This document shows positions 23,501 through 64,000 of a stretch of DNA of 64,000 nucleotides, in pieces (the first letter of the stretch is position 1; every line of letters begins with the position of its first letter). Position numbers and translations under genes: made by a program. Under the pieces are notes generated by a model that was not told the origin of the DNA, did no database searches, and saw nothing but the letters and a program-made list of their open reading frames with translations. The stretch is from Hermodice carunculata (taxonomy: Eukaryota; Annelida; Polychaeta; Eunicida; Amphinomidae), in assembly GCA_964020975.1 (NCBI GenBank), contig OZ026629.1, positions 51,320,631 to 51,384,630 on the forward strand, written 5' to 3'.

Positions 23501-24047
23501 AAAACCACTAATCACATGTGCCTTTTCAAGATACACTTCAATTTCATGAAATTCCTGATTCATTGATTTGTGAACAACACATGTGTAAATCATCAGGTAG
23601 AAACCTATTATGCACAGCATGGAAATATGAGTATATAACATGTGAAGTATGGACACTTCCCAGTCAAAAACCCAATATCAATAAATTTGGGATTGGTGTG
23701 GATTTCAAACAGGTTTTGTATGCCACCTTTCTTTAATTGTTTTCATTTTTTTTTTCAAACTTACAAAACACTTAATTCTCTATGTATGATCTTCCTTTTG
23801 ACTAAACTAAGACATAATACCCACAGGAAGAAAGGAGAAATTCCAGTTAATAGATGGGAACTATATCCTTCGCCTCATGGGATACATGGAATTCATAACA
23901 GCAGATAAAATCTTTTCATTAGTTTAAGTGTTCAACCCGGCCCCAAGTGGGTCAATCAATAACAATACTGTGTCTGCCTCCAAATTTCCTGGAAATTCTC
24001 TTTGTTGTTTCGCCACATGAAATAAGGGGTTTTTTTTAATGACAATA
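20567..24047. other. gene-free stretch with homopolymer tracts
   Basis: No gene recognised. It holds an (AT)n run near 20906-20930, long T runs at 21788-21838, and a C run near 21990-22009. The open frames here are artefacts of these tracts. Confidence 0.45.
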
Positions 24048-24292
24048 TCAACCCTTAAAGTGCTAATCATGGCTATAGTCGTTTTCTCATTACCATTAAG
24101 CATATAATAGTTAAAAGATTCAAATTCATCATAAAGACACCTTTCATTCAAATACATGTACCAGCAAGCCCAGACTTAAGCGAAAAGTAGTCTTAGTCAA
24201 CAGCTTTCCACTGGACACTTTGAGCATATTGCGCACAAAGTGTCCCAAGGAAATCTGTCGACTCGGTCTTAAATCAGCGCTTTAAAGGTTAA
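24048..24292 (+). mobile_element. TTAA-type MITE, copy E
   Basis: Begins TCAACCCTTAAAGTGCTAA (left TTAA mutated to TCAA) and ends GCGCTTTAAAGGTTAA. The internal stem sequence AACAGCTTTCC matches the family. Confidence 0.65.
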
Positions 24293-26035
24293 TTTAATAC
24301 TTCTATTTCAGTGTTTGGACTTTGGTTTCTTTATTCAATTTATTATTTAACTTGGAAAATGTAATTTTGTTGGAGCTACGCAGTAGATATGAGTTCTTAT
24401 TACATTTATGGTGAAATGAACCTTCCTTCAACTTGGTTTTACCTTATTCCAAGTTGTTGCATCATCACAGTGCCAAGGCCTCAGTCTGCTATGATGTCAC
24501 AGTGGACTGAAGCTTTGACATTATGAAGATTAAGCTGTGGTGGTAAACACCTTGTTCAGTGGCTTCCTCTTGCATGTCATGCTGTATGAAACAGTCCCTA
24601 GAACTCGCGCAAAAACCACTGACTGAAAACTAGGAATGCTGGCCCTTGAATGAAAGTTCTTCTCATCTTCGTCTTACCAGAAACAACATATGTAATTTCC
24701 ATAAAAATTCTGGCTAAACAGGTTGGGAAAAATATTACTAGATTTCCCCGAGTTACATTAACTTTTTCACTCTGCATGAGACAATGAGCCGGCTTTGTAA
24801 CACCCAACTATGCACATTTGCCCATAGCACGCCTGGGTGTGCCATTAGAACAACCCCCACCCCCCGACATCAATCTGTGTTTATTATGAATGTCCCATAG
24901 ATAAGTCAATGCAACTATAGTATTTTATATCTGCAGTCTATTCATATAAATGTATGTGAGGTACTTAACTGACTCTTTTTTAATACTGTGACTAGTGCAC
25001 ATATTACCCACCCACCCACCCACCCACCCTGTCGAAAATGTCCACTTGTAATTGCAAGACATAAACCACATTAATGGAATAAAGTAAACAATATGACAAT
25101 ATTTTCTTGAAATACACAGGTTTGGATTTCTCGGGTAAAGTACCCCCATGTGAATTCACCTTAAATTATACAATTTTATTTTCCACATTTTGCCCAAAAG
25201 TCAAAACAACAAAAATTAAAACCTGGTTCTCAATTTTTTTACAAAGCAAGCACTTTTTACATTTTTTCAAGTTGGATTTGAGGTTTCAGTGACAGATTTT
25301 TAACAAATCAAGTCAAAAGAGACAAGCTCCTTGCCCTTGTAGCTGGGCAAACACTTTTTCAGTGTGGAGCCAAAGCAGAGCATGAGGTTCCAGTTTAAGG
25401 AAGTTGCATCCTTACACATCTACCAGCATTGACCAAGGCACATTATATGTCTCAGGTAGGATAGCTCAAGATTTCCATCATTTTGGAGTTACTGCTAGAT
25501 TAATTTTAGTAACCTTCCTCTCTCTAACCCCCCCCCCCAAAAAAAAATTATATTCTTTGAAAATCATTTAAAATCTAAATCACAAAACTCAAAACTGTTA
25601 CACTTGGGTAAAAAAATAGCCATTATTTTGCATCTATTTAAAAATGTACAGCCCAATTTACCCTCCTTTATTCCTGCATATGCTTAGTACCAATACAAAA
25701 ATGATGAAAATGTTGAACCACCCTTACACAAGTATATCTGGATAAGCTGACATTGTCATCCAAACACTACGTTCACACCTGTATGTTTACAATGTCGACT
25801 ACCAGCTTACGCTAAAAGGTATAGAAAACTTATAATAAAGCCATCACAAAAATGTAGTTAATTTTTGATTCACAATTACATCAAACTGAATATAACTATA
25901 TCTTAAGTAAATTGTCTCCCGCCTTGTCCTATGTTTACTTTAATTTCAATATGCAGGATACAAATATAGTGTATAAAATCTCAGTGACTAAAAAATTTAA
26001 TTTTTTTCATTAAATTATCTGAGCAAAATCTTGCA
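24293..26035. other. region downstream of the dehydrogenase gene
   Basis: Contains the 3' UTR of the minus-strand gene, but its end cannot be fixed; an AATAAA on the minus strand occurs near 25175. A (CCCA)n microsatellite lies at 25007-25029. Confidence 0.35.
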
Positions 26036-53596
<27,561 letters not shown>

Positions 53597-53925
53597 CTTC
53601 ACTGTCTACGACCAAGTGGCTGACCATCCCATCTCATATGATTTCTGAAACATGCAGATTTATCACAAAAATTAGAGTATAATTACAATCCAGTGATGGT
53701 GATTTCACTTTTAAATTTTTTTCCTTCTATCATATTTTCTAGTAGAAAATGCTTCAACATAAATTTGTGTTCTATGCTAACTGCAACTGAAATAGAATTA
53801 AAACAAAATTACAGATTACTCAAAATATACCCCTTCTCCTCATGCCTACAGTAAGTTGGACCCAGATAATTGACCTAGTGACCTTGTTTTGTTACATGAC
53901 ATAGGCTTGTAAATCACAATTATAA

Positions 53926-55553
53926 CAAGATATATTTGTAAAACATAGATGCCCCCCTCCCTCATTACCCTTGCCGTCGCTACCCTTGCCCTCGCTACCC
54001 TATTGATAGTGGTACAAGGGGCACTCATGACCTTACAAAATTAGTGAAGGTTGATCATACATCAATGTCACATATCTTTATACTTTAACCTAGCCCTTAA
54101 AAAACGACTAAAAACCTGGGCAATATAAAAGTTATAGCTGAAAAATTGGTCATCATTTAGAAACCATATTCAGCAAAGTGGCTTTATGACCTTGGAAATT
54201 ATGGCAAGGTCACTCATTTTCACTTGACCTTCTTCAGTTATTGTGCAAAAAAAAAGGAAGTCTACTGTCTGTGTGTGACCCTCAAAACTGGGTCAAGGTC
54301 ACCCATCTACAAACTCAAACTAGCCCTTATAGGCAACCATAAAGCTGTGCAATATAAAAGTGCTGCCTCTAAAATGCAAGTTATCATGCAGAAACAGTAT
54401 TCAACCAAATGGCTCTGTGACCTTTGAAATTAGGTCAAGGTCACCCATCTTCAAACTTGACCTAGACCTGAATACGGACAATTATCCAGTGCAATATAAA
54501 AGTCCTAGTTTAAAAACCTCTTCAGTTATCATGTGGAAACCAAAGTTAACTCAGGTACCAGCGTAACCTTGGAAATTAAATCAAGGTCACCAAACTTTAA
54601 GATTCTTCTAGCCCTTAGCAAGAACTATAGACCTGTAAAGTATCCCAGTCCTAACTTAAAAACTTCTAGCGTTATTGTGCAGAAACCACAGGAAGCATGA
54701 AACCAGTCAGTAAAGTGGCTCTGTGACCTTTAAAATGAGGTCAAGGTCATCCATCTTCAAACTTTGCCTAGCCCCAAATATGGACTACTATCTTGTGCAA
54801 TATAAAAGTCATAGCTTAAAAACCTCTTCAGTGATTGTGCGGAAACCAAAATAAACTCAGGTACCACTGTGACCTTGGAAATTAGGTCAAGGTCACCCAT
54901 CTTCAAACTTCGCCTAGCTTTTGATTAGAATGATACACCTGTACAATATCAAAGTCCTAGCTCAAAAACTTCTTGAGTTATTGTGCGGAAACCACAGGAA
55001 TTCTACAATCTCTCTGTGACCCTGAAAACTAAGTCAAGGTCACCCATCTTCAAAATCAACCTAGCACTTACAGAGAACCATAAAGCCGTGCAATATAAAA
55101 GTTCTAGCTCCAAGGTATAAGTTATCATGCAGAAAGCATGAAACCATATTCAGTAAAGTGGCTCTGTGACCTTTAAAATGGAGTCAAGGTCATCCATCTT
55201 CAAACTTCGCCTAGCCCCAAATATGGACTATAATCCTGTGCAATATAAAAGTCCAAGCTTAAAAAACCTCTTCAGTGATTGTGCGGAAACCAAAGTTAAC
55301 TCAGGTACCGCTGTGACCTTGGAAATTAGGTCAAGGTAACCCATCTTCAAATTTCGCCTAGCTTTTGACTAAAATGATACACCTACACAGTATCAAAGTC
55401 CTAGCTCAAAAACTTCTTGAGTTATTGTGCGGAAACCACAGTCTACCGACCAACCGACCGACAGACAGACCGACCGACCGACCGACAGACCGAACGACAG
55501 ACCGAACGACATGTGAAACGCTATATGCCCCACCTTCTTCGAAGGGGGGCATA
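53926..55553 (+). mobile_element. hairpin-ended tandem-repeat element, GCCCC family, 1.6 kb
   Basis: Starts CAAGA, then a weak hairpin (TATATTTgtaAAACATA), then GATGCCCCCC. The core holds about nine monomers of 142-153 bp, each with GTGACCTTGGAAATTAGGTC, AAGGTCACCCATCTTCAAAC and CAATATAAAAGTCCTAG. A GACC/GACA tract (55448-55510) leads to the right hairpin TATGCCCC...GGGGGGCATA. It has the same plan as the elements at 40739 and 43765, but with different end motifs. Confidence 0.65.
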
Positions 55554-55858
55554 ATTAATAAATATATGGGTTAAAGAATAGCAAAAATGTTTAGGCCTTT
55601 TACATGTACTTCCAGAAGCTAGCTACATGGAACACAATAACATGTAATTTCTTCAGCTTCAGTTTTTGAGAACTCAAAAAAAATATAAACACACAAAAAT
55701 TCATCATTTTTTTTAATCATACTGCCACTGGAGAAACAAATTAAGGTCTAAAGATCCCCAAAAGTATCTCTGTGCAATTCCAAGACAACTGGCCAACTGT
55801 TTTGAGTTTTTTTTTTTTTAAAGGTTAACTCCCAAAAAGAACAAAAACATTCTAAAAA

Positions 55859-58800
55859 CTAGAGACGTGTGATGGTCCCGTGCTCAGCTGACCTTGTATA
55901 CAGAGACTGAAGTGGTCCTGCAAACTTCAAAATAATATCAAGGTCATATTTCTGTAAGACAATCATGACTGTGTGCAATATCAAAGTCTTCACTCACTCA
56001 CAGAGTTGGAGTCATCATTTTGTGACAGGATCCACCATTACCCAGAAAAAAATCCAATATGCTTCTTTGACCGTTCAAGGTCACTAAAGGTCAAAATTAA
56101 CAACAATATAAGAAACCCCATACACAATTTCTTATTGTTAAATAGTAACCATGGGCAAAGAATCCATCGTTACCCATGTAAGTCAAGATGCCAGTTTGAC
56201 CATTCAAGGTCAAAATCAACAACACAACAAGAACCTTATAAATGTACATACTTCCCTATTCAGATTTAATAGTAAGCATGGGCCGAGAATCCTCCATTAT
56301 CAAGCGAAAGCCAAAGTGTCACAGTTGCTGATATTCCTCTAGTAACAATGCCAACATGTACATGTACCCTTATCAATAATTCTTTGTTTCAATAATTTAT
56401 TAAAAATCAGGAAATGCCAGCAACGGAACAAAAATACTGCAGATTGAGCCCAGGCACATTCCCACAAAGATTGAAGAGAATCCAACAAGCAGTTTGGGAG
56501 AAGTCAAAAAAAGTGAAAATAAAATCATGAAAAATACTGAAAAAATTTACACATGGCAAACAAGTTAGGGTCTTGGAGGACTTCAGATGTGTCCCTGTGC
56601 GATTTTAAAGCAATTGCTTTTAAGAATTTTTTTTTTTTTTTTGATATTATGAAAAAAAAACCTGAATGTAAAAGTCAACTAGAAAAATGAAAAATCACTA
56701 AAGCACGACCAGTTGAATACATTCAATAGAGACCCACCTAGAGTACATCCCCACCAAGTCTGAAGTGAATCTGGCTGATGCTTTTGGAGAAGTCAAAAAC
56801 TGTAAATCAGCATTGCAATCTCCACAGACTTGCAGTGTAATCAATAAGAATACATGCATCCATGAACATGTACCCAAATGAAAACATTCATTAAAATTCA
56901 CAGTTCTGCATAATATTCACATTGTTATCCGCCTTTTTTCACCCTCCTGCAAGGTACATTCGCACCATGTTTCAACACAATGTGAATGGTGGTTCTGGAG
57001 AAGTCAAAAAAAGCTTTAATATATACAAAAATCTGTTTAAAAAAATTGAAAAGTAGAACAGGCTGATTTTCCAACAAAAAATCATATTTCCCCGTGGGCC
57101 CTTACCAGTACTCATTCCACAAAATTTCGACCTCCTAAGTTCCTTCTGGAGTTATTGCAGCTGCTAACTATTTAAAGGAAATGGCCATGTGACCTTGAAA
57201 AATAGATCAAGGTCATCCATCCATAAACTCAATACAAATTCAACCTAGCTTTTATACAGATACATAATCACACAATTTGAAGCTGCCACCTCGAGTCTTT
57301 CTTGCCTTACCGATTCTGCAACTTCAAGGATGTGCTTGTGACCTTCAAAAATAGGTCAGGTCAAACATCTGCAATGACAAGTGAGGTCTTATAAAGGTCT
57401 TATATAGAAACATAATCATACAAAATTTGAACCTCCTAAGTCAAATCCTTCTCAAGTGTGTCTGCAATGATTTTTAAAAAGCAGTCCTGTGACCTTCAAA
57501 ATAAGTCAAGTTCATCATCAGCAATCCCAACCTAGTTTGTATTAAAGTACATAATTAAATCATGCGGAATTTCAGGGTCCTACATGCAAGTCAAATCCTT
57601 GCAGAGTTATCGCATTCGTGTAGATTTTACATGTAATCCCCACGTGACCTTGAAAAATGGGTCAAGGTCACTAATTTGCAATCCCAAGCAAGGTCTTAAA
57701 TGGGAACATCTTCAAAAAAATTTCAGCTTCCCAAGTCAAATTTTTCTTGAGTTATTGTGCGTTGAAGAACAAGAAGAAGTGGAAAAGGCTGATGCAAAAC
57801 AATATATCCCCCACGTTGCACAGAGAGACATAAAAAACTGGCAGCACTACAGGTACATCTTGAACAAAATATGGTCTAGGGGTCCTCAGATGTGCTCCAA
57901 TGCAATTTCAAAACAACAGACCTGTTCATACCGAGTTGTACCGAACTTTTCCCGCCCTTAATTAATCATGGATTGCACTGTTGGTCTTACTGTCCAATCA
58001 GAAAGTGGCCGAGTCTTGCCCATGCCTTCATGTTTAAAATGGATGCCACAGCTAATGCTAGTGCATGCAGCATGGAATTTGCTGAACAGTACAAATCTTT
58101 TACCGAAAATGTCACATCAGTGGTGAAACATGCATTTTTAGTTTCCTGACAGTTTGATTTTTCATTAAATCCAAGCACATCCTGTTTTTTTACTTTCTGA
58201 TCCTCCTCGCTTAATCCGGCCAGCATGGTTGAGCACAAAATGTAAACAAAGCAGGGTGTGCTTCCTGAAGTGAACCAAACAAACCTGAGTCCTATGAACT
58301 GGTCTATTGGCCAAACAGTTTCAGAGAAAATTCTTAGAGATTTTGCCAAAAATATGACCAAACAATTCATTGAAAATACAAAAATCATTGGAGCATCACC
58401 ATTTGAACAAATTTCATAGAGACTCACCCAAGGTACATCCCCACCAAGTTTGATGTGGATCTGTTTAATAGTTTTGGAGACAAAGTCATAAATGTGAATT
58501 TGCATTGCAATTCCCATTGAGGTACATAGTAATCAATGAGAACATGTGCATTAAATGACAAGTACCCGAAATAAAACATTCTTTAAAAATCAGGGATCCA
58601 TAGCAAAACCACCTGGTGAATGAATTTGTTTGACCCTTCCACAAACTGCATTTTCACCAATTTTCAAAACAATCTGAGTGACAATTTGGAGAAAAAGCCA
58701 AAAATAGCACAACACAAAACAATTTGTTAAAAAAGTAGAAAGAAAGCACCACCTGGTGACTTGATTAAGGGTTGAGGGTCCCCCAAAGTGTTCCTATGCA

Positions 58801-59255
58801 ATTTTGAAGCAATTGGCCAAGTGGTTTCAGATTTTTCCAAACATTCACAATAAAATTCATATAAAATCCAAAAATCACTGGAGCAAGACCAACTGAGCAT
58901 ATCTCGTACAGACCCACCTAAGGTATACCGTAGTACCTGTCTTAAGAGACCATTCTAATGAGAGACCACCTGCATAGAAAGCCCACCTTTTAAGGATATT
59001 TTGCTTTGTACCTTTCACGTTATTTTTACCTCCTGTGAAAGACCATCTGTCTTGAAACACCACAACTTGGTCATCCCTCAAGAGTGGTCTTTGAAGACAG
59101 GCTTCACTGTATCCTCACCAAGTATGAAGAAGATCTGGCCAATGGTTTGGGGAAGTAAAACATATTAAAAGTGAACAGAAATGGACAATAACAGAGGGAC
59201 AGATGACAGTCGACTGACTAACCTAAGCTCAGCTGACTGACAAATCAGCTGAGCT
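55859..59255 (+). mobile_element. hairpin-ended tandem-repeat element, old copy, 3.4 kb
   Basis: Left end AGAGACGTGTGATGGTCCC then GTGCTCAGCTGA; right end GCTCAGCTGA...TCAGCTGAGC then TAAAAA. The core includes four GTGACCTT monomers at 57189, 57338, 57489 and 57645 (149-156 bp) and blocks like those of element 1 (CCCACCAAGTTTGATGTGGA). It is interrupted by the MITE at 58928. It is more diverged than elements 1 and 2, so older; it might be two joined copies. Confidence 0.5.
58928..59109. mobile_element. TA-flanked MITE, CAGTGGTCCC family, 182 bp
   Basis: Left CCGTAGTACCTGTCTTAAGA; right TTTGAAGACAGGCTTCACTG; TA on both sides. Inserted into the old hairpin-ended element, so younger than it. 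Confidence 0.75.
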
Positions 59256-59660
59256 AAAAATCCCTAACACAGTGGACTACAAATTGTTGAACAAACTTGG
59301 CAGAGATACACCCAAGGTACATTTCCACCAAGTTTGAAGATAATCTGGTCTCCAGTTTTCCAAAGAGTCAAAAATGTGAATTGTTGACAGACAACAGATG
59401 ATTTTTTGTTTAAATTGGACCACGTAATACTACAAACAGATTAACCTGGGACTAAAATGTCAGGTCAGTTGATTGGCAATTCTGCTGAACTAAAATTCCT
59501 CTAAAATCAGGAATAACAACAGTACTGCCTTAATGAACAATATTCATAAAGACCAAGTCAAGGTACACTCCCATCAAGTCTGAAGAATTTCCAAAAAGTT
59601 GAACAAGAAACCTGATACAAAACCTTCAAAATTCATTGAACCATGACCAGTTGAATACTG
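59256..59660. repeat. decayed right-end copies of the same class
   Basis: GAGATACACCCAAGGTACAT and CACCAAGTTTGAAGATAATC recur, followed by a worn TCAGTTGATTGGCAATTCTG hairpin. Confidence 0.5.
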
Positions 59661-60327
59661 TGACTAAATTTATTTTCCAGGATATTAATTTTTGCAGTTT
59701 TTGCACTTTGGACCTTTCACTGAGACTTTAAATTCATTATTTGATTCACATTTCATATCAATCCTTCATTGAGAACTTTCTTCACCAGGCTCTCAACTTC
59801 AAGCTTTAGAAGTATCAGGGAAACAAGCAAGAGTACGAATGTAGCAAAGTTAAATTAATTCAGATTAAACTGGATAATGACCCACAAAAGGTTCTTCCTT
59901 ACTAAGTTTGAAAAGATCATTAGGAAATGACAAGAGGTCCCTGAGCTTAATGCTATGCTGACATGCAATCAGTTGTACATTAGGTAAAATTAGCCTTATC
60001 ACTTCTCAAAATAATGAACTTGATAAATCTCAACACATATTGGATGGTATTTTCTGTTGACCTATATGTGGCAGCACAAGTGTTGTTCTGCATCAACATA
60101 TTTGCTTCATAAACATTTCCCATAAATTTCATAAAGATCCATCATATATTAAGGATGCTGGGGTGTTCAAAAGATTTTCAAATTTTGACTGATATATTCC
60201 ATAATATTATATGTGACACCATCAATATTGATAGACTTAGAATTCCATATATTCAATAAGTTCTGAAAGTTGTATAAGACTACCTTGAAAACTGTGGACT
60301 GTATTGCATCCACAAGCAAACAGTCCA
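59661..60327. other. gene-free stretch
   Basis: Nothing recognised. Confidence 0.4.
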
Positions 60328-60365
60328 TGGAGGGAGGGAGGGAGGGAGGGAGGGAGGGAGGGAAG

Positions 60366-60396
<31 letters not shown>
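60328..60396. repeat. (GGGA)n then (GACA)n microsatellite
   Basis: Eight or so GGGA units pass into GACA units. Confidence 0.96.
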
Positions 60397-60397
<1 letters not shown>

Positions 60398-61500
60398 TGA
60401 GCAATTGCATAAGCTCAGTAAACTTAGGTCAGCAGAGCTAAGAATTCTCTACATCAGGAAATAACAGCACTGTTACTCACATGTTCCTGATCACCCAATT
60501 CTCATGCACTATATATTATTAAATTAAATTGGTATATTTTGGGCTCATCTAGTCATCTGCAGTTTATCATACATTTATACAGCCAAGACACCATACACTG
60601 TGGTTAAACTGCAATAAGTAACATTCTCCAATAAAACACCAGGCGCCAGATCAAAACAGTCCATACATGTGAGTGATGTGTGGGCGAGACTGAAGGTAAT
60701 TTGCTGTTCAACAAGGGAAAGTAACGGATGACATCTCGAGTATTGTCAGCCTTGATAACTGCTCACTTCGCAGAAGCATATCATAGACACCCATCTCCAC
60801 TCAATGCCACAACAAAACCTAATTCTCATGTAATATAAGCCAGGATACAATGGTCTCCTCACCTTACAGTGGTCGTTACCATCTGGGTGGGATTCTAATG
60901 CTGGAGTAGATGTTAGCAAGAGCTGCTTAATTAGGCAATGTACAATTACGTCAATTCTGTTTATCCTGTCGTGATATACAGTGTCTTCCCCTGAGGGACC
61001 ACTTTAGCTGTAGCTCATCAGAATAAATACATGGACATTTACTTTGCATGTGCAGCAGAAACATCTCCTCTCTCCCATAATCTCTCCTGTCAACCACAGT
61101 CTCGTAAAATTATTCTTTTCAGTTTCACAGTATCATATGCCCATTTTGACGAACTGGATTTTTTTTTTTTTTTTTAAATTTCAAATGACAGCTTTAAATG
61201 CAGTGTATATTACAACAATGCACTGGTTGGGAAAATAAGCTGTCCACAAATAAAGCACCTTTTTCCTATGAAAACCAAAATTGTGTTTTCAATTAATTAT
61301 GTCTGGGTTGGCACTCAGACATATTGTTTTTGTAAAGTTCTTTCTTTCTTTCTTCTTCTTTTTTTCCGCCAAATTTGTCCAGAGTTTTTCTCTGACACCG
61401 TGCAAGCTACACTGTTTCAACTTGGCACGGTAATACACCCAGTAGGGAAGTTGTCTCTCACATTTGGAATGGTCATTATGTTCAAAATTATGCTAATTAG
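60397..61500. other. gene-free stretch
   Basis: No gene or repeat family recognised; a T run lies near 61161-61177. Confidence 0.4.
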
Positions 61501-61519
61501 GGGCAATTAAAATTTAAAA

Positions 61520-62425
61520 GCTCCATATCTTCAAAACTATTTCAGATATATACAAAATTCAAAGTTCAGCATATAGGTTTGTGACATCTGCCAATCTAAT
61601 GGACAGTAAACAAAAGTTGTAAAATCTAAATTATGCTGATTAAGGCACTTTGGAAATTTAAATCTTGAATATCTTCAAAACTATAATAGATAGAAATGCC
61701 ATTCCAAATTCAATATATAGATTTATGATAGAGGTGCATCCAATGAACCATGAACTAAACTTGTAGGATTTGAATTTATGCAAATTAGATGATTACCTAA
61801 AAGTTAAATCTTGAATATCTTCAAAAATATATTAGATAGAGATGCAATTTTAACTTCCACATATAGGTTTCTGCTATGAAAGCATCCAATGAACCATGAA
61901 CCAAAATTGTAGGATTTGAATTTATGCAAATTAGGTGAATAAACAAAATTTAAATCTTGAATATCCTCAAAATTATTATAGATAGAAATGCCATTCCAAC
62001 TTCAATACATAGGTTTGTGCTATAGGCACATCCAATGAATCATGGGCCAAAGTTGTAATATTTAAATTTATGCAAATTAGAATACACAGAATTTCAATCT
62101 TGAACATTTTCAAAACTATTACCAAAATTTCAGTCTTGAATATCTTCAACACTATTATAGACAGAGATGCCATTCCAACTTCAATACATAGGCCTGTCCC
62201 ATAGGTGCATCCAATGAAGCATGAGCTGAAGTTTTAAGATTTACATTTATGCAAATAAGGTTAATACCCAAAACTTAGATCTTGAATATCTTCAAAATTA
62301 TTATAGACAGTGACATGTTTTAAAATGGCAAATATATGTTTCTTAGGATGGCCTATCACATAGACATATTGTTGAGCCTGTTACTATAAACATTATGCAA
62401 ATTTGAGACACTGGACAATTCAAAT
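61520..62425. repeat. 146-bp tandem array, about 6 units
   Basis: CTTGAATATCTTCAAAA or variants occur at 61664, 61810, 61956, 62099, 62135 (a partial unit) and 62281, giving spacings of 146, 146, 143 and 146 bp. Units share GCATCCAATGAACCATGA and TTTATGCAAATTAGG. Confidence 0.9.
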
Positions 62426-62479
62426 CTGTCAAATTTTCTGGCTATGAGTAAGAGTATGTATAAGTGATATGAGCTTGTA

Positions 62480-62880
62480 TCTCGAAAACTGTGCATTTTT
62501 GGGCCACAGTTACAATTAAACAGGAAATGGCATATGGGCTTTTACCTGGTGCTGTCCTTTTTGACCTTGAGTGACCCTGAAAGGTCAAATCAAGGTCTCG
62601 CACCATGAAAATCTTTGTATATAGAAAAGGGTGCACTTTAGGGCCATAGTTACCGTTAAACATGAATAGGAAATGATATATAGGCTTTCATGCTGCCTTT
62701 TTTGACCTTGAGTGACCTTGAAAGGTCAAAGCAAGGCCACACAGCATTAGAATCTCTGTATATGGAAAACGATGCACTTTGGGGCCATAGTTACCATTGA
62801 ACATGAGTAGGAAATGACATATAAGCTTTCATACGGTGTTGTCTTTTTTTATCTAGAGTGACCTTGAAAGGTCAAAGCTA
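62480..62880. repeat. 141-147 bp tandem array, 3 units
   Basis: GTGACC(C/T)TGAAAGGTCAA occurs at 62571, 62712 and 62859; each unit also has GGGCCATAGTTACC and TATAGGCTTTCAT. Confidence 0.85.
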
Positions 62881-63431
62881 GACATGTCAACCTATATCAT
62901 TCTGCAACACTTTTCACCAACTTGGCCATACTGTTAACATGCCATTACACATTTGGAGCTTATGTCACAGCTGCATACATTGCATTGCAGTTTCTCCAGG
63001 CACCCAGACAGATTTGCTAACAAGCAAATAAAATATTCTAGTTAATTATTTGAATTGCTGTGTTCGTCTTTTCCAAATTTCCACAACCTGCTTTTAATTT
63101 CAAGTTTCAAGGAATCATAAGATGTGAAGGACATGCCTAATATTGAGAATGAAGGTGGAGAAAAATGAAAAGGCAGGGAGTTGAAGGAAGGGAGCAAAGA
63201 ACCACCCCCTCTTTGTGGAGAGGACACTGCTTCACTGACTGCTCTGATGATCATTATCTTTTATGGGTGCACTAAGGGCTCAGTTGGATTGAACATATGG
63301 AGAAACTGGGCAATGTCTTAACTTTTTTTTGCTTTCTCAAGCACAGAAATATCATGTGTGTGACCACCTGTCTTTTAAGGTCACTTGTACAGCAGCAGAG
63401 GTGGCCTCTGGTGACAAGGACCACTATATAC
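62881..63431. other. gene-free stretch
   Basis: No gene. The part at about 63350-63426 (CACCTGTCTTTTAAGGTCAC ... GGACCACTATA) resembles a CAGTGGTCCC MITE remnant. Confidence 0.4.
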
Positions 63432-63432
63432 A

Positions 63433-63468
<36 letters not shown>

Positions 63469-63495
63469 CGTGCCTGCATGCGTGCGTGCGTGTGA
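63432..63495. repeat. (TG)n / (TGCG)n microsatellite
   Basis: TG run passing into TGCG units. Confidence 0.95.
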
Positions 63496-63522
63496 TGCTT
63501 ATGTCTGCACCTGTGTCTGTGT

Positions 63523-63873
63523 AGGGCTGGGACGATACACTGTATTCACGTTACGGTACATATCTTGATACATGTATTTGCTCCACAAGGAGGTGCATGT
63601 ACAAACTAGGAAATAGCAGAATAATTCATCGTTTCATACATTATTGTCATGATTGTGTCTTGAAATGTAATTTGGTTAGGGAATGATAGATGCACCATTT
63701 ATAAGAAATTATGCATTTTGAGGGAATACACATTGCACTGTTTATCTTTTTGAAGTTATTCATGAAGAATATTACGATACGATACGTATCTAAATATTGT
63801 CTTCACGATTAGATATACAATTCTTGAAGCCAAGTATCACGATACACGACTGTATCGATACATCGTCCCAGTC
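63523..63873. mobile_element. MITE with GGGCTGGGACGATAC ends, hAT-like
   Basis: Left GGGCTGGGACGATACACTGT; right inverted TGTATCGATACATCGTCCCA. The interior is rich in further GATAC/GTATC repeats. The GGGCTGGGACGATA terminus resembles hAT-type MITEs I recall from other animals; the class is tentative. Confidence 0.65.
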
Positions 63874-64000
63874 ATATGCCTGTGGATATACATGTATAAT
63901 ATATTATTACCCTTTTACATACTGAAGTAAAATGAACAAGATATTGTAATACCTGTACATGAAAATTTTTCCATTATGGTCACCAGTCATATGATTTTAA

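Noticed and set aside
61520-62880. CRISPR-like array
   Set aside because: The units are tandem without unique spacers and the genome is eukaryotic.

Overview
This is animal nuclear DNA. It is AT-rich and crowded with microsatellites, MITEs and tandem repeats, and it contains one multi-exon gene and one full-length LINE. The organism cannot be fixed from the sequence. The repeat types point to a marine invertebrate, most likely a lophotrochozoan such as a mollusc: elements with terminal hairpins, cores of roughly 147-bp monomers rich in GACCTT/AAGGTCA, and a GACG tract resemble the 'pearl'/HINE elements I recall from bivalves. This placement is inference.

Layout. Positions 1-2.9 kb hold little beyond a possible exon at the very edge and two microsatellites. 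From 2,913 to about 8,602 lies an apparently intact CR1/L2-group LINE with an open ORF1 and ORF2 and a 12-13 bp target-site duplication. Positions 8.6-26 kb are gene-poor and carry a family of TTAA-flanked MITEs, TA-flanked MITEs and a 57-bp minisatellite.

The one confidently identified host gene is on the minus strand, from 53,596 (ATG) to 26,036 (stop). It is an 11-beta-hydroxysteroid dehydrogenase type 1-like SDR in six coding exons that join in phase to encode 295 residues, with the full catalytic set (N144, S171, Y184, K188). Its first intron uses a GC-AG donor. Its third intron, about 18.9 kb, has been filled by microsatellites, nested MITEs and tandem-repeat elements.

From 53.6 kb to the end the window is upstream of that gene and is almost wholly repeats: two large hairpin-ended elements (53.9-55.6 and 55.9-59.3 kb), two further arrays of 141-147 bp units (61.5-62.9 kb) and a probable hAT-type MITE at 63.5-63.9 kb.

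The most interesting structure is the hairpin-ended element class. Each has a left hairpin, then a motif M, then an internal tandem core with period near 147 bp, usually a GACG/GACC tract, and a right hairpin built from the same motif M. The motif differs between copies but agrees between the two ends of one copy. One copy (43,765-44,908) interrupts an inverted duplicate whose uninterrupted partner lies at 39,985-40,335, which gives a filled and an empty site inside the window.
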